NCBI GenBank assembly: GCA_041690255.1
Contig: JAWLHU010000003.1
Location: forward strand, 1 to 64,000
DNA length: 64,000 nt
Direction of reading: 5' to 3'
From: JAWLHU01 sp041690255
GTDB lineage: Bacteria; Bacillota; Sulfobacillia; Symbiobacteriales; Symbiobacteriaceae
Under the pieces are notes generated by a model. The model was not told the origin of the DNA. It saw only the letters and a list, made by a program, of their open reading frames with translations, and ran no database searches. Shown in pieces: positions 41,071 through 50,282 of the stretch. Both the position numbers and the translations under genes were made by a program. Numbering within the stretch: the stretch's first letter is position 1; every line of letters begins with the position of its first letter.

Positions 41071-42333
41071 ATGAAGCGATCCCGCACGCTGACCCTGGCT
41101 ATTGCGCTCACCCTGATCATGTCCCTCGTCGCTGGTTGCACGGGCACCAAGAAGGAAGAGGCCCCGGCCTCCGCAGGCACCGCGGAAAAAAAGGACCCGG
41201 TTTCGGTGGAATTCTGGGCCTACCAGCCTGACAACCCCGAGAATCAGAAGCTCCTGGAATCGATTGTGGATGAGTTCAACAAGAGCCGTACCGATATTCA
41301 AATCAAGCTCGCCGCCATTCCCCGTGACTCCTGGGACGAGAAGCTGAATGCCGCCATTGCCGGCAGTGTGGCTCCGGACATCTCCTACCTCGACCAGCCG
41401 AAGGTTGCGCAGTGGGCGCAGGAGGGCACCCTGCTCGACATTACCCCGTACGCCGACGGCAAGGACGGCATCAATCGGGCCGAGTATATTGAAGGCGCCC
41501 TCATGACCAACGAGCTGGGTGGCAAGCTCTACGGCCTGCCGCTCAACATGACCACCGTGGCCCTCTTCTACAACAAGGACCTCGTCCCCAGCCCGCCCAA
41601 GACCTGGGACGAGTGGCTCGATATCTCCAAGGCGGTCTACAAGAAGGATCAGGTCTCGGCCTTCGAGGGCCCGTGGGGCGGCGGCTGGGGCGCCTGGCTC
41701 TTCCCGGCCTTCGGCGGCACCAACGAGTGCTACATGGCCAATGAGGCGAACACCGAGGTCACCTTCAACTCGCCGCAGTGCGTGGAGACCTTCCAGTTCC
41801 TCCACCAGATCTTCCAGAACAATGACTGGGACGTGATCACCTCCAACGAGGCCTTCGGCAACGGCAAGGTCGCTTTTAAGGTCTCCGGCGCCTGGGACGT
41901 GGTCCACTACCAGAACAACTTCCCGAACCTGAAGTTCGGCGTCACCCTGATCCCGAAGAACAAGCGCTACGCCTCGAACATCGGCGGCGAGAACCTGGTC
42001 GCCTACAAGACCACCAAGAACCCCGAGGCCGTCTTCCAGGTCATGAAGTACCTGACCAACGACGAGAACAGCCTCAAGTTCGCCACCATTACCGGCAACT
42101 TCCCGATCCGGGTGAAGTCCGCTCAGGATCCGAAGTACACCAACGATCCCTACCTCTCCGTCTTCATGGAGCAGATGAAGTACGCCCTGCCCCGTCCGCG
42201 GATCACGGAGTGGATCAAGATCAACGACGAGATCCTCGGCGCCGTGCTGGACGACCTGCAGCAGAAGGGGCTCGATCCGAAGCCCATCCTCGATGAGCAG
42301 GTCAAGAAGGCCCACCAGTTGATGGGCAAGTAG
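41071..42333 (+). CDS. ABC sugar transporter, solute-binding lipoprotein
   Basis: 420 aa; the ATG at 41071 follows GGGGAGG. A lipoprotein signal ends in lipobox LVAGC (Cys24), followed by a Lys/Ala linker. The family 1 binding-protein fold is shown by VEFWAYQPDNPENQKLLESIVDEFNKS, APDISYLDQPKVAQWAQEGTLLDITPY and the hinge NMTTVALFYNKDLV, together with KVAFKVSGAWDV. It captures an oligosaccharide, most likely a beta-galactoside or beta-glucoside given the neighbouring glycosidases. Permeases follow after a hairpin; no ATPase gene is in the cluster, so a shared MsmK/UgpC-type ATPase is probably used. Confidence 0.93.
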   Translation: MKRSRTLTLAIALTLIMSLVAGCTGTKKEEAPASAGTAEKKDPVSVEFWAYQPDNPENQKLLESIVDEFNKSRTDIQIKLAAIPRDSWDEKLNAAIAGSVAPDISYLDQPKVAQWAQEGTLLDITPYADGKDGINRAEYIEGALMTNELGGKLYGLPLNMTTVALFYNKDLVPSPPKTWDEWLDISKAVYKKDQVSAFEGPWGGGWGAWLFPAFGGTNECYMANEANTEVTFNSPQCVETFQFLHQIFQNNDWDVITSNEAFGNGKVAFKVSGAWDVVHYQNNFPNLKFGVTLIPKNKRYASNIGGENLVAYKTTKNPEAVFQVMKYLTNDENSLKFATITGNFPIRVKSAQDPKYTNDPYLSVFMEQMKYALPRPRITEWIKINDEILGAVLDDLQQKGLDPKPILDEQVKKAHQLMGK

Positions 42334-42362
42334 CCGCACGACCCAAGTTCAGAGGATCAGAC

Positions 42363-42389
42363 AGGGGAGCCGTTCTGTCCGGCTCCCCT
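42363..42389 (+). terminator. Intercistronic attenuator hairpin
   Basis: AGGGGAGCCG / CGGCTCCCCT, a perfect 10-bp stem with a 7-base loop, lies between the binding-protein and permease genes. It lacks a U tract, so it more likely stabilises the upstream mRNA or causes partial termination. That would give more binding protein than permease. Confidence 0.7.
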
Positions 42390-42411
42390 CCTGATAAGGA
42401 GGGCACCTGCT

Positions 42412-43356
42412 GTGGCACAGCCCAATCTGAGCGCACCGGCGGAACGTCCGTCGCCGGGCGCAGCCCAAGTGAGACCGCCCTGGTACAAGAACCATCTCTG
42501 GTGGGAGTCCGCCACCGGCTACCTGTTTATCACCCCGGCGATCGTCTACTTCCTCGTATTTCAGTTGACGGGCGTCCTCTGGGGTTTCTACCTCTCCTTC
42601 ACCAAGTACAACCTGCGGACCCCGCCAGTCTGGGTCGGCCTGACCAACTACATTGAACTCTTCACCGACCAGGTGAAGTACCCCACCTTCTACCACTCCC
42701 TCTGGATCAGCCTGAAGTGGGTGCTCATGGAGCGACCGGGGGCGATCTTCCTGCCACTTTTTGTCGCCCTGCTGCTGAACCACGAGATCAAGGGCGAGGG
42801 GCTCTTCAAGACCCTCTTCTTCATCCCCGTCATCACCCCGGGCATTGCCATGGCGGCCGCCTGGAAGGCGATCCTCGATCCGGAGGTCGGCCTTCTGAAC
42901 ATGATCCTCGGCACCAGCATCTCCTGGCTCAAGGATGCGACATATGCCCTCCCCACCCTGGTAGGCATGGAGGTCTGGGGGGCGATCGGCGGCGGCATGT
43001 GGATCTGGCTCTCCGCCCTCAAAGCGATCCCGGGCGAGGTCTACGAGGCCGGTGCGATCGATGGCGCCACCGGCTGGCGCTCCTTCTGGCATATCACCCT
43101 GCCCCTGCTCCGGCCCACGCTCTTCTACATGTCGGTCACCGGCGCAATCGGCTCCTTCCAGGTCTTCATGCCCATGTACCTGATGACCGGCGGCGAGCCC
43201 AAGAACTCCACCCTCACCTTCGGGCTGCTCCTCTACAACCATGTCAAGCGCTATGATGCCATGGGTGCCGCCCTGGCCATGGCCTTCATCCTCCTGGTGA
43301 TCGTCCTGGTCGCCACGCTGCTGCAGTTCAAGTTCTTCCCGCAGAAGGCCGATTAG
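42412..43356 (+). CDS. ABC sugar transporter permease, MalF type
   Basis: 314 aa, GTG start with AAGGAGGG 8 bases upstream. Six membrane helices are apparent, beginning with LFITPAIVYFLVFQLTGVLWGFYLSF. The cytoplasmic EAA loop that contacts the ATPase is EVYEAGAIDGATGWRSFWHITLPLLRP (about residues 206-232), matching EAA-x3-G-x9-I-x-LP. It pairs with the MalG-type protein encoded 10 bp downstream to form the channel for the sugar presented by the binding lipoprotein. Confidence 0.94.
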   Translation: MAQPNLSAPAERPSPGAAQVRPPWYKNHLWWESATGYLFITPAIVYFLVFQLTGVLWGFYLSFTKYNLRTPPVWVGLTNYIELFTDQVKYPTFYHSLWISLKWVLMERPGAIFLPLFVALLLNHEIKGEGLFKTLFFIPVITPGIAMAAAWKAILDPEVGLLNMILGTSISWLKDATYALPTLVGMEVWGAIGGGMWIWLSALKAIPGEVYEAGAIDGATGWRSFWHITLPLLRPTLFYMSVTGAIGSFQVFMPMYLMTGGEPKNSTLTFGLLLYNHVKRYDAMGAALAMAFILLVIVLVATLLQFKFFPQKAD

Positions 43357-43366
43357 GAGGGAGCCC

Positions 43367-44206
43367 ATGGGTAATACACGGGTCCAAAAGGCACTCATTT
43401 ATGCGGGCCTGGTCCTCTTCTCGGCCATTCTGATCACGCCCATGATCTGGGTCGTCCTGAACTCCTTCAAGACGCCCTCGGACTACTTCACCAAGCCCGG
43501 CTTCTTCCCGATCGATGACAACGGCAAGCTCTATTTCAGCTTCGCCGGGTACCAGGGCGCTGTCGCCTATGTGAAGTTCGGCCTCTGGATGCGCAACACC
43601 CTGATCGTGGCGATTACGAACACCGTCGCCTCCGCCTTCTTCAACACCCTGGCGGCCTATAGTTTCGCCCGCCTGCGCTTCAAGCACAAAGATCTGATCT
43701 TCAAGATCCTCCTCGTTCCCATGATGATCCCCGGGGCCGTCACCCTGGTCCCCACCTTCCTCGTCGTGAAGACCATGGGCATCTACGACACCCTCTGGGC
43801 CCTGATCATCCCCTCCCTGGTCTGGATCGGCACGATCTTCCTCTTCCGCCAACAGTTCCTCTCCCTGCCCAAGAGCCTGGAGGAGGCGGCACGTATCGAC
43901 GGCGCCAGCTGGTTCCAGGTCTACTGGTCGGTCGGACTGCCGGCGGTGCGGCCCATGCTGGTTACCTCCATGGTCTTCGGGTTCCTCGGCGCCTACAACG
44001 ACTTCTTCTACCCGTCGATCGTGCTCGTCAATCCCGAGAACTACACGCTGGCGCTCGGCCTCGCCAGCCTCTTGAAGAGTCAGGACACCCGCAACTTCCA
44101 CATCCGACTGGCCGTGCTGGTCATGATGTCGCTGCCGCTGATCCTGGTCTTCCTGCCGTTCCAGAAGCAGATCCAGAAAGGCTTCATAGCAGGAGAGCTG
44201 AAGTAA
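43367..44206 (+). CDS. ABC sugar transporter permease, MalG type
   Basis: 279 aa, six membrane helices, starting with IYAGLVLFSAILITPMIWVVLNSFKT. The EAA loop is SLEEAARIDGASWFQVYWSVGLPAVRPML. A short periplasmic loop and the C-terminal FLPFQKQIQKGFIAGELK end are typical of MalG-like subunits. GGAGGGAG precedes the ATG. Its TAA is immediately followed by the ATG of the glycosidase gene, indicating one operon for uptake and cleavage. Confidence 0.94.
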   Translation: MGNTRVQKALIYAGLVLFSAILITPMIWVVLNSFKTPSDYFTKPGFFPIDDNGKLYFSFAGYQGAVAYVKFGLWMRNTLIVAITNTVASAFFNTLAAYSFARLRFKHKDLIFKILLVPMMIPGAVTLVPTFLVVKTMGIYDTLWALIIPSLVWIGTIFLFRQQFLSLPKSLEEAARIDGASWFQVYWSVGLPAVRPMLVTSMVFGFLGAYNDFFYPSIVLVNPENYTLALGLASLLKSQDTRNFHIRLAVLVMMSLPLILVFLPFQKQIQKGFIAGELK

Positions 44207-46288
44207 ATGGCGCATAGTCGACTCTCGTTTCATCAGGGTGTCCTCACGATCGATGGCGCCCCCATCTTCCAGTTGACCGCAGACTACCCCTACTACCGGG
44301 ACCACGCGGCGCAGTGGCGGCCCAAGCTCCAGGCGCTGAAGGATCTCGGCATTCGGATCATCACCTTCTACACCCCATGGCGGCATCACGAGGTGGATGG
44401 CCGGCTCGACTTCACCGGCGAGACCGCTCCCAACCGGAACGTGATCGGCTTCCTGAACCTGCTGCACGAGATGGGGCTGATGGCGGTCCTGAAGCCCGGC
44501 CCGTTCATCCACGCCGAACTCGACTTCGGCGGCCTGCCCGACCGGTTCGACCCCCGGGAGAATCCCCGGGTGGAGGCGATGCTGGACAACGAGGGGCAGT
44601 ACCGTCTCTGGCACCGGCCGCTGCCTGCGCCCTTCGGCACCTACTTCCGGCAGCAGGTCGAGGCCTGGTACGCCGCCGTGATCACGACCCTGATCACCCC
44701 GTTCACCTGGCCAAAGGGGCCGATTGTCGCCCTGCAGGCCCTGAACGAGGGCATCTACTCCGATGCGAACCGCGCCTTTACCGCCTATGACTACGCCCCC
44801 TCCTCCCTGGAGCGGTTCGCCGCCTGGCAGAGGGCCGAGGGGCGTCCGTGCGTGGCCGGCGCCCCCCGGCAGGGACCGACTCCCACAGCCGGGCGGGCCG
44901 ATCTCGTCGGCCATATGGACTGGGCGCTCTACCTGGGCGATTACCTGGCCGATGCCTTGGGCTGGTCCGGTGGCCTGTTGGCAGCGACCGGTCTGCCGGT
45001 CCTCTCCAACCTTCATCCGCCCGAGGGTGACCCGCTCGCTACCGATTGGTGGCTGGCCAAGGTGGTCCCCGAGGCCTGGGGGCCCGTCCAGTACGGCTTC
45101 ACCAACTGGATCGGCTGCGTCAGCCACGACGAGTCCGCCTTCTACCGCTACCTGGTCCTGGTTAAGCGGGCCACGGGTCCCAACCTGGAGGAGAACTGGG
45201 GCTTCTCCGAACTCTACGACTCCCGCTACCGCTTCACCGTGATCCCCTACTTCCAGACGCTGCTCTGCATGGCCGCCGGTGCCACCGGCTTCAACGTCTA
45301 CACCGGCGCCGGCACCGACGGGTGGGATGAGACCCTGGACACCCACCATGACCGCCCCTACCCGGACACCGCACCAATCGGGGCCGATGGCACCCCGCAC
45401 GCCAAGGCCCACACCCTGAAGCTGCTCGGCGACTACCTGGGCAGGTGGGGCAGCGAGTGGCTGGCCTGCCGGAGCGAGCAGCCGGTCTCCTGGGGCATCT
45501 ACCCCCCCTACGCCGCCCTGGCCGGCTGGAATATCCCGCCCGAGCAGTGGCAGGCCGGTGGGGTCGAGCCGCCCGTGGCCGGCGAGGGGCTGAACGCCTT
45601 CATGCGGATCATGCGGGCCGCCAACCACGACTTCGGTATGGTCAACCTGGCCGCCGGGCCGATCGATCCAGAGAAGCACCCGGCTCTAACCTTGGTAGGC
45701 GGCTTCTTCATGGATGGTGCCACGCAGCAACGACTGCTCGACTATGTCCGGGCAGGCGGCACCCTCCTCCTGGCCCGGGAACTCCCCCGCTTCGATGGTG
45801 ACCTGACGACCCCGTGCACGATCCTGGCCGATGGGCTCAAGAATCCGGGCGCCGGCCGGTTCACCCTGCTCCCCGGCAACCCCTTCGCCGAGGAGGCCAG
45901 TGCTACCGACTTCGCGCGAGCGCTGGCCGACCACGGCTTCGCCCCGTCTGTGAGGGCCGACGGCTCCCGAACCCAGGCCTGGCTGCGGCGCCATCCGGCG
46001 ACGGGCGTCGAGCACCTGGTCATCCTCTCCCTGGCAGAAGAGCCCGGCGACCACGTCGTGCAGTGGGAGGGCGGCTCGGTGGCCGTCACCCTGCCCGGGC
46101 GTTCCGGCGCCATGCTCCGGCTGGAGAACGGGAGACTCTCCGCCGCCCTCGTCAAGGGCGTCAACGACTGCGACCGGCAGTTTGCCGTCCCGGCGGTTCG
46201 CTGCGCCGGGGAATCCTTCCAGGCCGAAGGCGTGGGGGACTGGCTCTGGATTCGCGGCGATACCGAGGTCTTCCAAGCATGGCGCTGA
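44207..46288 (+). CDS. GH35-like beta-galactosidase
   Basis: 693 aa, with no signal peptide. The N-terminal TIM-barrel region matches GH35: FQLTADYPYYRDHAAQWRPKLQALKDLGI, ITFYTPWRHHE, VLKPGPFIHAELDFGGLPDRF. The likely acid/base is E181 in LQALNEGIYSD. The nucleophile is probably one of the glutamates in NLEENWGFSELYDSR (about 328-329). The C-terminal third is beta-rich and includes a glutamine-amidotransferase-like segment (GGFFMDGATQQRLLDYVRAGGTLLLA), as in many large beta-galactosidases. It is cytoplasmic and would cleave the imported glycoside. The next gene overlaps its end by 10 bp. Confidence 0.82.
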   Translation: MAHSRLSFHQGVLTIDGAPIFQLTADYPYYRDHAAQWRPKLQALKDLGIRIITFYTPWRHHEVDGRLDFTGETAPNRNVIGFLNLLHEMGLMAVLKPGPFIHAELDFGGLPDRFDPRENPRVEAMLDNEGQYRLWHRPLPAPFGTYFRQQVEAWYAAVITTLITPFTWPKGPIVALQALNEGIYSDANRAFTAYDYAPSSLERFAAWQRAEGRPCVAGAPRQGPTPTAGRADLVGHMDWALYLGDYLADALGWSGGLLAATGLPVLSNLHPPEGDPLATDWWLAKVVPEAWGPVQYGFTNWIGCVSHDESAFYRYLVLVKRATGPNLEENWGFSELYDSRYRFTVIPYFQTLLCMAAGATGFNVYTGAGTDGWDETLDTHHDRPYPDTAPIGADGTPHAKAHTLKLLGDYLGRWGSEWLACRSEQPVSWGIYPPYAALAGWNIPPEQWQAGGVEPPVAGEGLNAFMRIMRAANHDFGMVNLAAGPIDPEKHPALTLVGGFFMDGATQQRLLDYVRAGGTLLLARELPRFDGDLTTPCTILADGLKNPGAGRFTLLPGNPFAEEASATDFARALADHGFAPSVRADGSRTQAWLRRHPATGVEHLVILSLAEEPGDHVVQWEGGSVAVTLPGRSGAMLRLENGRLSAALVKGVNDCDRQFAVPAVRCAGESFQAEGVGDWLWIRGDTEVFQAWR

Positions 46289-48351
46289 AACAATGGAGGT
46301 GGCTGACCCCCGTGATTCTCCTCTCTATCGTCGGCTGCAACACCGTATCCACGCCCAAGGGCTCCCCGCGCGGCGCCGACCTGCGGGGGCCAGAGAGCGG
46401 ATCCCTCGCCGCGACCCTCCAGTTCCAGCCCGCCCGCCAGGTGGTGGAGGGTGGCCCCGAAGCGCTCCCCGTTGCCTGGCAGTCGGGCCTGCCCGTCCCC
46501 TCCTTCGACCTCCAGGACCGGCCCCGGCTCGACCTGGCCGGTGAGTGGAAGAAGGAGCGGTTCAAGGCCGACCACAACCTGACCATGAAGAGCCGGGGCG
46601 GCAGCGGCCTGGCCCAGATCGAGGCCGAGGGCGGCGGCCGGCACAAGGTCAACTACCCTGACCAGGACTGGCAGACGATCCTCCTGCCCGGCGTCGAGAA
46701 CCGCATGCCCCGGCAGGACAGCGATCCCGCCGGCCCCGAGAACTATGAAGATGGCGTCTGGTACCGCCGCACCTTCACCGCCCCGGCGGAGTGGAAGGGC
46801 AGACTGGTCACCCTGAACGCCATCGCCATGAACTACGTGGCCGACGTCTGGGTGAACGGCACCTGGATCGGTTACCACGAGGGCGGCTACACCCCATTTG
46901 CCCTGGACCTCTCGGCCGCACTGAACTACGGCGGCGAGAATCTGATCGCCATCCGGGTGGACAACCCGCCCTGGGGGACCCGGCTTGATACCGTGCCTGG
47001 CCCCAAGGTTGACTGGTGGAACTACACCGGCATCATCCACGATATCGCCCTGGAGGCGGCGCCGGCCTTCCGGGTCGTCCGTACCGATGTGCACCCCCTG
47101 GATACGGACGGGACCCTCCGGGTCAGCGCCGTGCTTCACAACGCCGGCACCGGCGAGGCAAAGGGAGAGCTGAAGCTCCAGGTGCGGAAAGCCGATCCGA
47201 ACGCCCCGGGCTGGCTGACCGATCCGCACGCTGCGTCCATTGCCGGGGAGCCGGTGGGGGAACCGATGATCGTGCCGATCAGCAGCGTGGCCGCCGACGA
47301 AGCGGTGACCGCCCGCCTCGAGATGGCCGTGCCCAACCCCGTCCTCTGGGACCTGCTCAGCCCGAACCTCTATGTGCTGGAGGCGGAGCTGACCCAGAAC
47401 GGCCAGGTGGTCGATCGGTGGGCAGGCCAGTTCGGGATTCGGACCCTGCGGACCGAGAAGGCGCAGTTGCTGGCCAACGAGCGCTCCGTCTTCCTGAAGG
47501 GACTGGCCCGGCATGAGGAGTGGCCCGATTCCGGCCGCACCGCCACCTGGGCGAAGATCTGGCCCGACATGGAGCAGATCATCGGCCTGGGCGCGAACTT
47601 CGTCCGGACGGCCCACTACCACAACCATCCGTATACGTATATCATCACCGACCGCCTCGGGCTTGCCACCTGGGTCGAGGTGCCTGCCTGGCAGTTCACC
47701 GACGCCGAGTTCCTGGTCCAGGACAAGCGCCGGATCACGGATCAGATGTGGCGGGAGATGATCCTCGCCGAGGCCAACCGGCCCTCTGTCTGGTTCTGGT
47801 CCTCCCAGAACGAATCGAAGTTCAGCCGGGCCCGCACGGAGTATGTGCGGCGGCTGCTGGATGATTGGAAGACCCATTTCGATGACGGCCGCATGATCGC
47901 CCAGTCGGCTGCTGCGGACCGGGGCGGCCCCGGTGACGCCTCCATGGCGTACAACGACGTGCCGGCCTGGACGCTCTACTTCGGCATCTTCCACGGCTCC
48001 ACGTACTACGACGGCACCCGGGACTTCCTGATCAAGGCCCACCAGGCGTGGCCCGAGAAGCCGCTGCTGGACACCGAGTTCGGCATCTGGTCACGGGGCG
48101 GCGGCTCCTCCCCCTCCCGGCAGGTAGAGGTCTTCGACAAGACCTTCCGGGCCTTCGAAGAGTTCGTCACCGTCCGGCCAGATGGCAGCATCAACCCCGA
48201 CGGCTTCCTGGCCGGCATCACCTGGTGGACCGTCTTCGACTGGTACACCGCCCATACCAAGCTGCAGACCATGGGGCTCTATGCCATGGACCGCATCCTG
48301 GACAAGCCGGTGGCGAAGCGGGTGAAGGAGACGTACACCCGCTGGCGGTAG
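46279..48351 (+). CDS. GH2-family glycosidase lipoprotein
   Basis: 690 aa. The ATG at 46279 lies inside the previous gene's end and is followed by a lipoprotein signal with SIVGC (Cys20). After a linker come the GH2 sugar-binding domain (PENYEDGVWYRRTFTAPAEWKGR, VADVWVNGTWIGYHEGGYTPF) and an Ig-like domain. The barrel contains LKGLARHEEWPDSGR and VRTAHYHNHPY. The acid/base is in WSSQNESKFS and the nucleophile in LLDTEFGIWSRG. Candidate activities are beta-galactosidase, beta-glucuronidase or beta-mannosidase. Being outside the membrane, it would trim glycans before import by the ABC system. A terminator follows. Confidence 0.85.
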   Translation: MALKQWRWLTPVILLSIVGCNTVSTPKGSPRGADLRGPESGSLAATLQFQPARQVVEGGPEALPVAWQSGLPVPSFDLQDRPRLDLAGEWKKERFKADHNLTMKSRGGSGLAQIEAEGGGRHKVNYPDQDWQTILLPGVENRMPRQDSDPAGPENYEDGVWYRRTFTAPAEWKGRLVTLNAIAMNYVADVWVNGTWIGYHEGGYTPFALDLSAALNYGGENLIAIRVDNPPWGTRLDTVPGPKVDWWNYTGIIHDIALEAAPAFRVVRTDVHPLDTDGTLRVSAVLHNAGTGEAKGELKLQVRKADPNAPGWLTDPHAASIAGEPVGEPMIVPISSVAADEAVTARLEMAVPNPVLWDLLSPNLYVLEAELTQNGQVVDRWAGQFGIRTLRTEKAQLLANERSVFLKGLARHEEWPDSGRTATWAKIWPDMEQIIGLGANFVRTAHYHNHPYTYIITDRLGLATWVEVPAWQFTDAEFLVQDKRRITDQMWREMILAEANRPSVWFWSSQNESKFSRARTEYVRRLLDDWKTHFDDGRMIAQSAAADRGGPGDASMAYNDVPAWTLYFGIFHGSTYYDGTRDFLIKAHQAWPEKPLLDTEFGIWSRGGGSSPSRQVEVFDKTFRAFEEFVTVRPDGSINPDGFLAGITWWTVFDWYTAHTKLQTMGLYAMDRILDKPVAKRVKETYTRWR

Positions 48352-48372
48352 CGTCCGATGAACAGAAGGTCA

Positions 48373-48403
48373 AGGCCCTGCCAGGCGAATCCTGGCAGGG
48401 CCT
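48373..48403 (+). terminator. Intrinsic terminator of the glycoside operon
   Basis: A 13-bp stem AGGCCCTGCCAGG / CCTGGCAGGGCCT with a CGAAT loop is followed by CGGTCTTTG. Confidence 0.85.
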
Positions 48404-48492
48404 CGGTCTTTGTGACAAACCCCATCGGCAGGGAAGCAGGTAGTTATCCGGTCATGATCCGGTGGATCGTGGGCAATGCTGAAGAAGGCCGC

Positions 48493-50010
48493 CTAGCTCC
48501 CTTCAATCCCGAGGTAGGCGAGAGCCTGGGGGTAGCTGTGCACAACGGCGCCGGCCTTCCACTCCGAAAGCACCCGCAGACGCTCCAGCACCGCTCGGGG
48601 GTGCTCCTGTAACCCAGTGAGAATGACCGGCGTGCCCCGCTGCTCCGCTTCCTGCCGGGCCTTGCGGAGAATGGCCGCCCCGGTCGCATCGATCCGGGAG
48701 ACGCGACTCATGTCCCAGACCTGGGGCATTCCGTGAGGAGCGTTCTCCACCGCCTCCTGAAACCGTTTGGCGACGCCGAAGAAGAGCGGACCATCTATGC
48801 GCAGGACCACGGCGCCGTTCCGTTCCTCCCGCTCCACCGCCGCCCGGCTCATGCCGATCGTGAAGAGGACGAAGCTGAGCAGCAGCCCGGCCGCCACACC
48901 GACCGTCAGGTCCTCCACCACGGTCAGGACGGTGGTCACGATCATGACGGCCGAGTCGGCCTTGGGGGCCCGCACCAGATCCCGGAGGCTCTCCCACTCC
49001 ACCATGCCGAAGGCGGTGGCGATCAGGATGCCCCAGAGCACCGGCACCGGGATCAGGGCCGCATAGCGGCCGAGCCCCAGGGTAATGGCGAGGATCAGGG
49101 CGCTGTGGACCAGCGCAGCCAGCGGGGTCCGTCCGCCGGCCCGGACATTGACGGCGCTGCGCACGATCGCTCCGGTGCCGGCCAGGCCACCGAAGAGCGG
49201 TGCGATCAGGTTGGCCAAACCCTGTCCGAAGATCTCTCGATCAGAGCGGTGGCGGGTGCCGGTCAGGTCATCGACCACAATGGCGGCCAGCAGGGACTCG
49301 ATCGTGCCCAACAGTGCGATGATCACGCCCGCCTGCAAGAGGGCGGGGAGGGCAGCCAGCTCGAGGCCGGCCAGTGGGAACTGCAGCGTCGGCAGGCCCG
49401 ATGGCATGGGGCCCAACAGCTTGACCGGCAGATGCCAGAGCAGCGTGACCGCCGTGCCACCTATCAGCGCGATGAGAGAGCCGGGCACCGACCGGGCGAT
49501 GCGTGGCCAGATGACGATCAGCAGCACCACGCCGGCGGCCAGGGCCATCTGCGCGGGGCTGTACATGGGGCCGCCGGGCAGAAAGATCTCTTTGAACTGG
49601 TTCCAGAAGATCAGCAGGGCGATGCCGTTGGTGAACCCGGTCACCACCGGGCGCGGCAGGTAATGGATATACTTACCGAGCCGCAGGAGGGCGAACAGGA
49701 GCTGAAACAGACCCGCCAGAAACATGGCGGCAAAGAGACCACCGAGGCCCAGACTCTGGTGCACCCCGATCAGGATCGCCGTCATGCCGGCGGTCGGACC
49801 GGAGACCTGTGCCGGTGTGCCGCCAAAAATGGCAGCGATCGTGCCGGTGAAGATCGCACTGTACAGGCCGGCTGCAGCGCCGGCGCCGGAGGCGACCCCC
49901 AGGGCAAGGGCCAGGGGGAGGGCAACGATTCCCGTCGTGATACCTCCAAAGACATCTCCCCTGATGTTCCGAAACAGGGAACTTGGCTCTCCTTCCACCA
50001 CGGCCTTCAT
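48493..50010 (-). CDS. SulP-family anion transporter with STAS domain
   Basis: 505 aa. About 11-12 membrane helices in the N-terminal 400 residues include the SulP signature GLYSAIFTGTIAAIFGGTPAQVSGPTAGM (about 50-78). A C-terminal STAS domain follows (VVLRIDGPLFFGVAKRFQEAV, WDMSRVSRIDATGAAILRKARQEA). The substrate may be sulfate, bicarbonate or a dicarboxylate; no carbonic anhydrase or sulfur gene is adjacent to decide. The gene is monocistronic. The 209 bases upstream to the next terminator show no gene. Confidence 0.92.
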   Translation of the reverse strand: MKAVVEGEPSSLFRNIRGDVFGGITTGIVALPLALALGVASGAGAAAGLYSAIFTGTIAAIFGGTPAQVSGPTAGMTAILIGVHQSLGLGGLFAAMFLAGLFQLLFALLRLGKYIHYLPRPVVTGFTNGIALLIFWNQFKEIFLPGGPMYSPAQMALAAGVVLLIVIWPRIARSVPGSLIALIGGTAVTLLWHLPVKLLGPMPSGLPTLQFPLAGLELAALPALLQAGVIIALLGTIESLLAAIVVDDLTGTRHRSDREIFGQGLANLIAPLFGGLAGTGAIVRSAVNVRAGGRTPLAALVHSALILAITLGLGRYAALIPVPVLWGILIATAFGMVEWESLRDLVRAPKADSAVMIVTTVLTVVEDLTVGVAAGLLLSFVLFTIGMSRAAVEREERNGAVVLRIDGPLFFGVAKRFQEAVENAPHGMPQVWDMSRVSRIDATGAAILRKARQEAEQRGTPVILTGLQEHPRAVLERLRVLSEWKAGAVVHSYPQALAYLGIEGS

Positions 50011-50219
50011 CTCCTGTCAGGTTTCGAAGCGTTCGCAGCAAAGGGCCCTTCTGCCTGGCTGTTGCCCGGTCCGGCTGCGAGAAAAAACGAGCCTAGTATA
50101 CGCCCGCTTACGGGTCCTGAACATTCTCCTTTGGGGGAAGCGCCGCCGGCAATATGGTGGCACTTTGCCCCACACCATATGGCTATCTGAGCCCGGCGGA
50201 TCACCGCCCCATGGGCAGA

Positions 50220-50254
50220 AAGAACGCCCCGACCAGATCTGGCGGGACGTTCTT
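50220..50254 (-). terminator. Intrinsic terminator of the LOG-like gene
   Basis: AAGAACGTCCCGCCAG pairs with CTGGTCGGGGCGTTCTT (read on the minus strand), ending in TTCTG. It lies 28 bases after the stop of the gene at 50283. Confidence 0.82.
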
Positions 50255-50282
50255 GTCATCTCTGACCGGGCGATCTCTTCGC

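Noticed and set aside
43328..45679. A 783-codon open frame on the minus strand opposite the permease and GH35-like genes
   Set aside because: It mirrors the codon bias of high-GC genes on the other strand, has low-complexity Gly/Asp/Val/Glu composition, no ribosome site and no domain; the plus-strand genes carry clear families.
45742..48042. A 766-codon minus-strand open frame opposite the GH35 and GH2 genes
   Set aside because: Same shadow effect. It crosses two real coding regions that have catalytic motifs on the plus strand.
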